NCBI GenBank assembly: GCA_946541285.1
Contig: CAMNJG010000087.1
Location: forward strand, 1 to 6,375
DNA from: an uncultured Clostridia bacterium
GTDB lineage: Bacteria > Bacillota > Clostridia > Peptostreptococcales > Anaerovoracaceae
Length of the DNA: 6,375 bases
Direction: 5' to 3'
Both the position numbers and the translations under genes were made by a program. Shown one piece after another: positions 1 to 4,036 of this stretch (within the stretch, counting starts at the first letter, position 1; every line of letters starts with the position of its first letter). Below the pieces are notes generated by a model. It did no database searches and was not told where the DNA came from. It worked only from the letters and a program-made list of their open reading frames with translations.

Positions 1-31
1 TCACCTGGATCGTGTTCCAAAATTCCTTCAT
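1..31 (-). CDS. Start of a probable phage holin (3' end outside window)
   Basis: Only ten codons are visible: MKEFWNTIQV from an ATG at 31-29. AGGAGG lies nine bases upstream, and an earlier ATG at 57-55 is followed at once by TAA, so this start is well supported. The short N-terminus resembles Firmicutes phage holins of the toxin-secretion/phage-lysis type (phage_holin_4 family), which often begin M-K-x-x-W-N-x-I-Q before the first membrane helix. A gene placed just after the tail-fibre genes is where a lysis cassette is expected. Ten residues cannot prove the family; the call rests on recall of the family plus position. Confidence 0.5.
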   Translation of the reverse strand, partial: MKEFWNTIQV

Positions 32-40
32 GTTGAAAAC

Positions 41-46
41 CCTCCT
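41..46 (-). promoter_or_regulatory. Ribosome binding site AGGAGG for the probable holin gene
   Basis: AGGAGG on the minus strand sits nine bases before the ATG at 31-29, a normal spacing for Gram-positive genes. It lies 14 bases after the base of the hairpin at 86-61, so no promoter fits between the hairpin and this site. Confidence 0.7.
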
Positions 47-60
47 TTTCTTTACATGAG

Positions 61-86
61 AAAAGGGAGCAAGGATGCTCCCCCTT
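61..86 (-). terminator. Hairpin with short T run after the adhesin gene, possible intrinsic terminator
   Basis: Read on the minus strand, AAGGGGGAGCA pairs with TGCTCCCTTTT around a TCCT loop. The stem has 11 pairs, two of them G.U, with a GC-rich 7-bp core. It starts 12 bases after the TGA at 101-99. The T run is only four bases, is followed by CTCA, and is partly used in the stem, so termination may be partial. Because the next gene starts only 30 bases beyond it, the hairpin may set the ratio of tail to lysis transcripts or protect the 3' end of the mRNA rather than fully end the operon. Confidence 0.55.
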
Positions 87-98
87 CCAAAAATTACA

Positions 99-3000
99 TC
101 AATCTGTACAGAACCCGATGGCAAAGGGTCTCGAATAATATCCGTCCCCGTTTCCTTTCCCGCCGCCTTCCGTAACCAGGACATAGATGCTCCTGCTCAT
201 CGCGGTACGTGTGTAATACCCGGACTTCTCACCGTTTTTTTGCTTGACGCGGTCTGCATTGTCTGCAAACTTATCGGAATAAATGACTCCCGTTGTTTCC
301 CCGGGTGAAGGCAGGTTCAGTTCCCGCGAGCTGGGAATCCACACATCGTCTGCTGTTGCCTGGCCATTCGTGCTTACCGTTCCGTTTATGTAAACGGTTG
401 TGGTCTTCGTTACCGATACGATACTGTTCCGGACAGTTTCCGGTATCAGGTTTTTTACCGTGTCCCTGAGATACGTCCTCATGGTAGTGTTCTCCCAATC
501 CCCGGTATAAGAAGAAACCATCTGGTGTGTGCTGTTCAGCAGCGACTTGCTGATCCAGGTGATCTTCGCTTTGCCGCTCCCATCGGCTTTATCGTCGGCA
601 TCAAACGCCACTATCTCCATCAGGTGCCGTCCTTCTGCGCCAAGGTCAAGGTACTTGGTATCCCCGATCTGATAACTTTCAGATGGATTCTCATTGGCAA
701 GGATGGTATCCCAAGAATCTGTGATGGTTTCCGGCTCCAAGCCGAGGCAGAATCCAAAACAATTTCCCCCTCCACTTACAGAATCGGTAAATGCACCACT
801 GGCGTTTACTTTAAAACCTAATTTCGATGTATAGGCAGATCTCGTGCCGTATCCTGCAGCGACTCCTTGTTTCTTTTTTATTCTGCTTGTGTTGTCAGAA
901 TATATCTTTCCATACACAACACCGCTTGTTTCCTGATCGTAAGAATTACGCCCTAATTCACGAACACTTAATGACCACAAGTCTGTGTAATTTCTGTTAT
1001 ACGTTACATATCTATAGTTACTATATAACGTATAGGTTTTGTTCACTTTCTGCATCCTTGATACAATGCTATCCGGGAACAACGGTAAAAGATTAGTGGA
1101 ACCAGTTGATGTTAATTCCATAAATACAAACGTAATGGGAGCGCGTCCACCACTTGTAAGCTCGTCAGCATCCATGGCAACAATCTGCATGTTGATGACG
1201 CCATCCTCGCCAAGATCGAGCGGCTTATAATTACCGATCTTATACTTGTCAGCGTAGGTGCCATTATCGATATTGGTGATGATCGTATCCCAGCTGTCCG
1301 TGATCTCCACCACCTCTACAGGAGAATCAAACTTTGCCGTGTAGACCGTGTCCGCATTAATCGGGGCAAAGGCAGGTGTCCACGACTTGAACGGGTACTC
1401 TGTCGCATCGCCTTTGGTGGTTGTCGGCGTGGCCCCGGTATAACTGGCTGCCGTAAGCGTCCTTCCATACGGGATATCGGTCAGCGTCAGGAGTATGCCG
1501 CCGCCATCCTCCGCCGCCCGTACGAAAGTCACCGTGTACGTCCTGATCGTCCTGCTGTAAGCGGCATAGACTGTCCGGTCTGACATGACGTTCTGTACAC
1601 AGGCTGCATCCCCTGTCTCAGCATCCATAGAGACGTTCCAGCCCGCCGGTGAGAAGCTGTACTGGGCAGTAGATTCCCTGGCAGGCACTTCCGGGATCTC
1701 TGACTGCGGCACCCCGTTGTAACAGGTGATCTCCGCAATGGTGGTATTGCCTTCCCACGTTTTGAAAGTCAGGGTGGTTTCCAGGTTATCTACGTCATAG
1801 TTGATGTATGGATACCTTGCTTCAAACGAGCTCTTCTGTGAACCTGTCATCGTCGGGATGTGGATTGTCCCGGAAACCTGAGCCGTATCGGTGTTGCCGC
1901 CGCTTTCATTTAAGCCTCGCATTGTATCCAGTAAGTCCAGGACACCATCGATTTCTTCCGCATCCGCGCACTCCCAGGCAATCCCGATCAGGCGGACACG
2001 GCTGCCTGCAGGGATTGCATTCAGGATCGCCCGCTCATCAATGACGGGACTTACGTTCTCCAGACGGAGCGTTGAAATATTCGCATACGTCGGAATAACA
2101 AACTCTGTGATCGCCTTCTGGTTCAGGATCGTCAGGTTGGTCATCGTAGACGGCAGGTGTAGTTTCTTCAGGACACCGCCGTTCGGGAGGGTAAGGCCCT
2201 GGATGGCGGTCCCGTCAAAATAGGCCTCCTCAATGATCTCGCAGCCCGAGATATCTACAGCCTTCTGGTCGCCGGTTCCCAGGGACGGGCAGTTCCTCAC
2301 ATCCAGTGTTTTCAGGAGGATGTTGTTCCCAAGCGTCAGGGCTGTGAGGTTCCGGTTTTCGTATTCCGGGTCGCTGTCCCCGATCTTGATATGCTGCAGC
2401 CTCGTCGCCATGCTGAAATCGGCAAACCCGACTTTAAAGCCGGACAAGTCGCCGACACTCGCCAGCTGTGAAGAACTGTAGATATATATTTCCGTGTCGT
2501 TTACGTTATCAAGGGGACAGGCCAGTGTTGTTGCCATCCCTCTCTTTCCCCTTGCCTGCACGAGGTAAGAGCCATACTTTACCGTCGGGTAAATATCCGC
2601 GTAGGGCGTGACGGTAACATCCGCCTTGGCATACCCCCTGATCTGGATCAGGTCACTTAAGGCGTCCCCGGCATTATACTTGGAATCGATATAGCGGAAG
2701 CGGTTATACAACCACCACTTCCGCTGTTCTGTCTTCAGGCCCTGGAGCATTTCCAGATAGGACCAGTTGCCGTCCTCCACACCGGGGTCGGTGTACTTGA
2801 ACTTCGAGTCCTCGTTCGTAAGTCTCTCCGGCCACTTCGCCTGGTGCTCCTCAAACATCTGCTCTACTTTGGCATAAGAAAGCGCCCCGGTTGACCGGAG
2901 CGTTTTATACATTTCTGCCAGTTCCTTCCCAAAGGCAGCACGGATATTTTTCCAGATCACGGATTCCTGACCGTTATAGACATCCGCGCCTCCTTCCAGG

Positions 3001-3110
3001 TGATCAGTGTCTTCCAGCTCATAGCTAAAGACCAGCTTACCTTCGTTATTGATCCCGATGGCGGTATCAAAGTCATAAGGCAGCCATACGACTTTCTTTT
3101 TCAAACTCAT
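99..3110 (-). CDS. Phage tail/adhesin protein: C-terminal CotH-kinase-like part, LRR-like, two InlB repeats, two DUF6273-like domains
   Basis: This 1003-residue protein starts at an ATG overlapping the upstream stop (ATGA), with GGAGGT six bases before it; that decides the start. Residues 1 to about 200 continue a CotH-like fold. PYDFDTAIG (11-19) matches the metal-binding Asp motif of CotH kinases (PWDYDxxxG type), and a helical stretch follows (IWKNIRAAF, MYKTLRSTGALS, KVEQMFEEHQAKWP). Residues about 205-355 form a leucine-rich, solenoid-like region (LTALTLGNN, LKTLDVRNCPSL, LKKLHLP, ISTLRLENV). Residues 444-519 and 523-596 look like two InlB/Listeria-Bacteroides repeats (IPYGRTLT, YPFKSWTP, TVYTAKF). 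Residues 604-792 and 797-1003 are two DUF6273-like copies, each opening with ITDSWDTI. There is no signal peptide. The domains suggest a surface-binding, receptor-recognition protein at the phage tail tip, which is inference. An AT-rich block lies inside the first DUF6273-like copy. Confidence 0.87.
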   Translation of the reverse strand: MSLKKKVVWLPYDFDTAIGINNEGKLVFSYELEDTDHLEGGADVYNGQESVIWKNIRAAFGKELAEMYKTLRSTGALSYAKVEQMFEEHQAKWPERLTNEDSKFKYTDPGVEDGNWSYLEMLQGLKTEQRKWWLYNRFRYIDSKYNAGDALSDLIQIRGYAKADVTVTPYADIYPTVKYGSYLVQARGKRGMATTLACPLDNVNDTEIYIYSSSQLASVGDLSGFKVGFADFSMATRLQHIKIGDSDPEYENRNLTALTLGNNILLKTLDVRNCPSLGTGDQKAVDISGCEIIEEAYFDGTAIQGLTLPNGGVLKKLHLPSTMTNLTILNQKAITEFVIPTYANISTLRLENVSPVIDERAILNAIPAGSRVRLIGIAWECADAEEIDGVLDLLDTMRGLNESGGNTDTAQVSGTIHIPTMTGSQKSSFEARYPYINYDVDNLETTLTFKTWEGNTTIAEITCYNGVPQSEIPEVPARESTAQYSFSPAGWNVSMDAETGDAACVQNVMSDRTVYAAYSRTIRTYTVTFVRAAEDGGGILLTLTDIPYGRTLTAASYTGATPTTTKGDATEYPFKSWTPAFAPINADTVYTAKFDSPVEVVEITDSWDTIITNIDNGTYADKYKIGNYKPLDLGEDGVINMQIVAMDADELTSGGRAPITFVFMELTSTGSTNLLPLFPDSIVSRMQKVNKTYTLYSNYRYVTYNRNYTDLWSLSVRELGRNSYDQETSGVVYGKIYSDNTSRIKKKQGVAAGYGTRSAYTSKLGFKVNASGAFTDSVSGGGNCFGFCLGLEPETITDSWDTILANENPSESYQIGDTKYLDLGAEGRHLMEIVAFDADDKADGSGKAKITWISKSLLNSTHQMVSSYTGDWENTTMRTYLRDTVKNLIPETVRNSIVSVTKTTTVYINGTVSTNGQATADDVWIPSSRELNLPSPGETTGVIYSDKFADNADRVKQKNGEKSGYYTRTAMSRSIYVLVTEGGGKGNGDGYYSRPFAIGFCTD
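102..722 (-). repeat. DUF6273-like domain, copy 2 (C-terminal)
   Basis: Residues 797-1003. ITDSWDTI is followed by YQIGDTKYLDLG, MEIVAFDAD, DWENTTMRTYLRDT, DVWIPSSREL, GYYTRTAMS, a glycine-rich loop (EGGGKGNGDGYYS) and RPFAIGFCTD at the C-terminus. It keeps the W..S.lR.yLn segment missing from copy 1, and its RPFAIGF end matches the usual RPAf.l close. As the very C-terminal domain of a fibre protein it is the best candidate for the host-binding tip (inference). Confidence 0.6.
735..1301 (-). repeat. DUF6273-like domain, copy 1 (short, AT-rich core)
   Basis: Residues 604-792. It opens with ITDSWDTI, then YKIGNYKPLDLG and MQIVAMDAD, and ends with GYGTRSAYTS, FKVNASGAF and a glycine-rich turn before FGFCLGLE. 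The middle is about 20 residues shorter than in copy 2 and lacks the W..TTMRTYL segment that the family normally has. DNA from the middle of the domain onward is AT-rich, unlike its surroundings. The DUF6273 assignment is by recall of the family pattern (a 'v.lLSv.E' strand, a 'WlRS' loop and a 'vRPAf.l' end). Confidence 0.55.
781..1140 (-). other. AT-rich block inside the adhesin gene
   Basis: By hand count, 901-1140 is about 35% GC, while 1141-1200 is 53% and 1501-1560 is 62%. The block encodes residues about 657-777. Its codons differ from the rest of the gene: TTA/TTG for Leu, CGT for Arg and AGT/TCA/TCT for Ser. The matching strand in copy 2 uses CTG, CGG, AGC and TCG. The reading frame is intact through both edges. 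Confidence 0.7.
1323..1781 (-). repeat. Two tandem InlB / Listeria-Bacteroides repeat domains
   Basis: Residues about 444-519 and 523-596. The second is the clearer one: YTVTFV, then IPYGRTLT, then YPFKSWTP and TVYTAKF, the usual 'v.F....G..l....v.yG.......P......y.F.gW......v..d.tvyA.f' order. The first is more diverged (LTFKTWEGNTT, YSFSPAGW, DRTVYAAYS) and has no clear glycine-turn motif. These domains are common spacer or adhesion units in Gram-positive surface proteins and phage fibres. Confidence 0.6.
2046..2498 (-). other. Leucine-rich solenoid-like segment
   Basis: Residues about 205-355 of the second protein repeat short strand-turn units with regularly spaced Leu and Asn/Cys: NLTALTLGNN, LKTLDVRNCPSL, AVDISGCEII, GLTLPNGG, LKKLHLP, LTILNQKAI, STLRLENV. 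This fits a degenerate LRR-type solenoid. It is followed by about 90 residues of mixed character before the InlB-type repeats. A protein- or glycan-binding role is inferred. Confidence 0.5.
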
Positions 3111-4036
3111 GCACTTACCTCCGATCCAATAAATGACGGGAACGCGTTCTTTGCACGGCTGTCAATCATCAGGAACAGTTCCGTGAACAGATAATAGAAA
3201 AGCGCACTCTGCAGTTCCATGTAGTTCCCGGCTTCTGCCTTAAACTTCGCCAGGCGGTATGCCGCCGTATCGTTTGTGTACGTCACAGCATCATCCCCTT
3301 TCCCATAAGTGACCGGTGCAGGCAGCGCGTTCCCTGTTGCGGCTTCCGTATCTGTGGACGCTGCCCAGGCGGCAAACTCTGCAAGCTGCGCTGGATCTTC
3401 ATAAGCCGGATCTGTATCCGGATAGCGGGCTTCAAAATCGTTCAGCCAGTCCGATCCATAGTAATCCGCCGATTTCCACAGGACACGCAGGCCCGTGTTG
3501 TTCTTAATCTCCCAGGATTCATCCGGTGAAGAAAACCCGAATACTTCTGCTGTCCCCTTATCGTTGTTGTAGTTGTACTTCCCGAGGAAGGCCGTTTCAT
3601 CATTCCTGGTATCGTGCCAGAACACCACCATCGGGAAGCCGTCAATGCCCTGTCGGACCTTGCTGTTTAACACCTGGGCCGGTGTCTTATAGGGGCAGGC
3701 GCTGTTATAGAGCCTTGCCAGCTCCACATTGTTCGCCCCTTCTGAGGAAGCAAAGTCCGCCTTATAGCAGAACGAGTTGGTAGGAACCGCATCCGCGTTC
3801 ATGGCATAGGTTTCCGATGTGCTTCCGCTGCTGCCGGTAAAACCGGCTTTGTGTTTCGTCTTATAGTTCTTCCGAGGGTAATACTGTGAGGATGTACCCT
3901 GGATATCGATCTGTACGTTTTCGGAGGTAAAGCTCTTTGACGGATACAGCGGATGGACAAAGGTTATGCTGCAGGTCTTTTTATCCCCTTTGTACTGGGG
4001 AAGTTCATCACACTCGATCAGCAGATACGGCAGGTC
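2511..4036 (-). other. CotH-kinase-like fold split across two genes
   Basis: The region covers residues about 760-1068 of the upstream protein and about 1-200 of the downstream one. In order it shows a GxSS..YPRKxYK strand motif (806-818), a long N-lobe-like segment, the helix ALFYYLFTELFLMID, DSRAKN (Asp codon 3163-3161), the ATGA junction, then PYDFDTAIG (Asp codons 3074-3072 and 3068-3066) and C-lobe-like helices. In CotH protein kinases of spore-forming bacteria, a D....N catalytic-loop motif is followed closely by a PWDYD-type metal-binding motif, equivalent to HRD....N and DFG of ordinary kinases. Both are present here with conserved Asp and Asn, but on separate polypeptides. Recognition is by motif order and spacing; kinase activity is not shown. 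Confidence 0.65.

Noticed and set aside
99..400. Diversity-generating retroelement variable region at the adhesin C-terminus
   Set aside because: The C-terminal fold could suit this, but no reverse transcriptase, template repeat or second near-copy of the segment is in the window, and no adenine-biased Asn-codon pattern stands out. It cannot be supported here.
3085..3170. Programmed -1 frameshift joining the two proteins
   Set aside because: The second frame is -1 to the first, so it was considered. No X-XXY-YYZ slippery heptamer is in phase before the TGA. The A-rich GAAAAAG lies after the stop of the first frame. A ribosome binding site plus ATGA explains the arrangement better.
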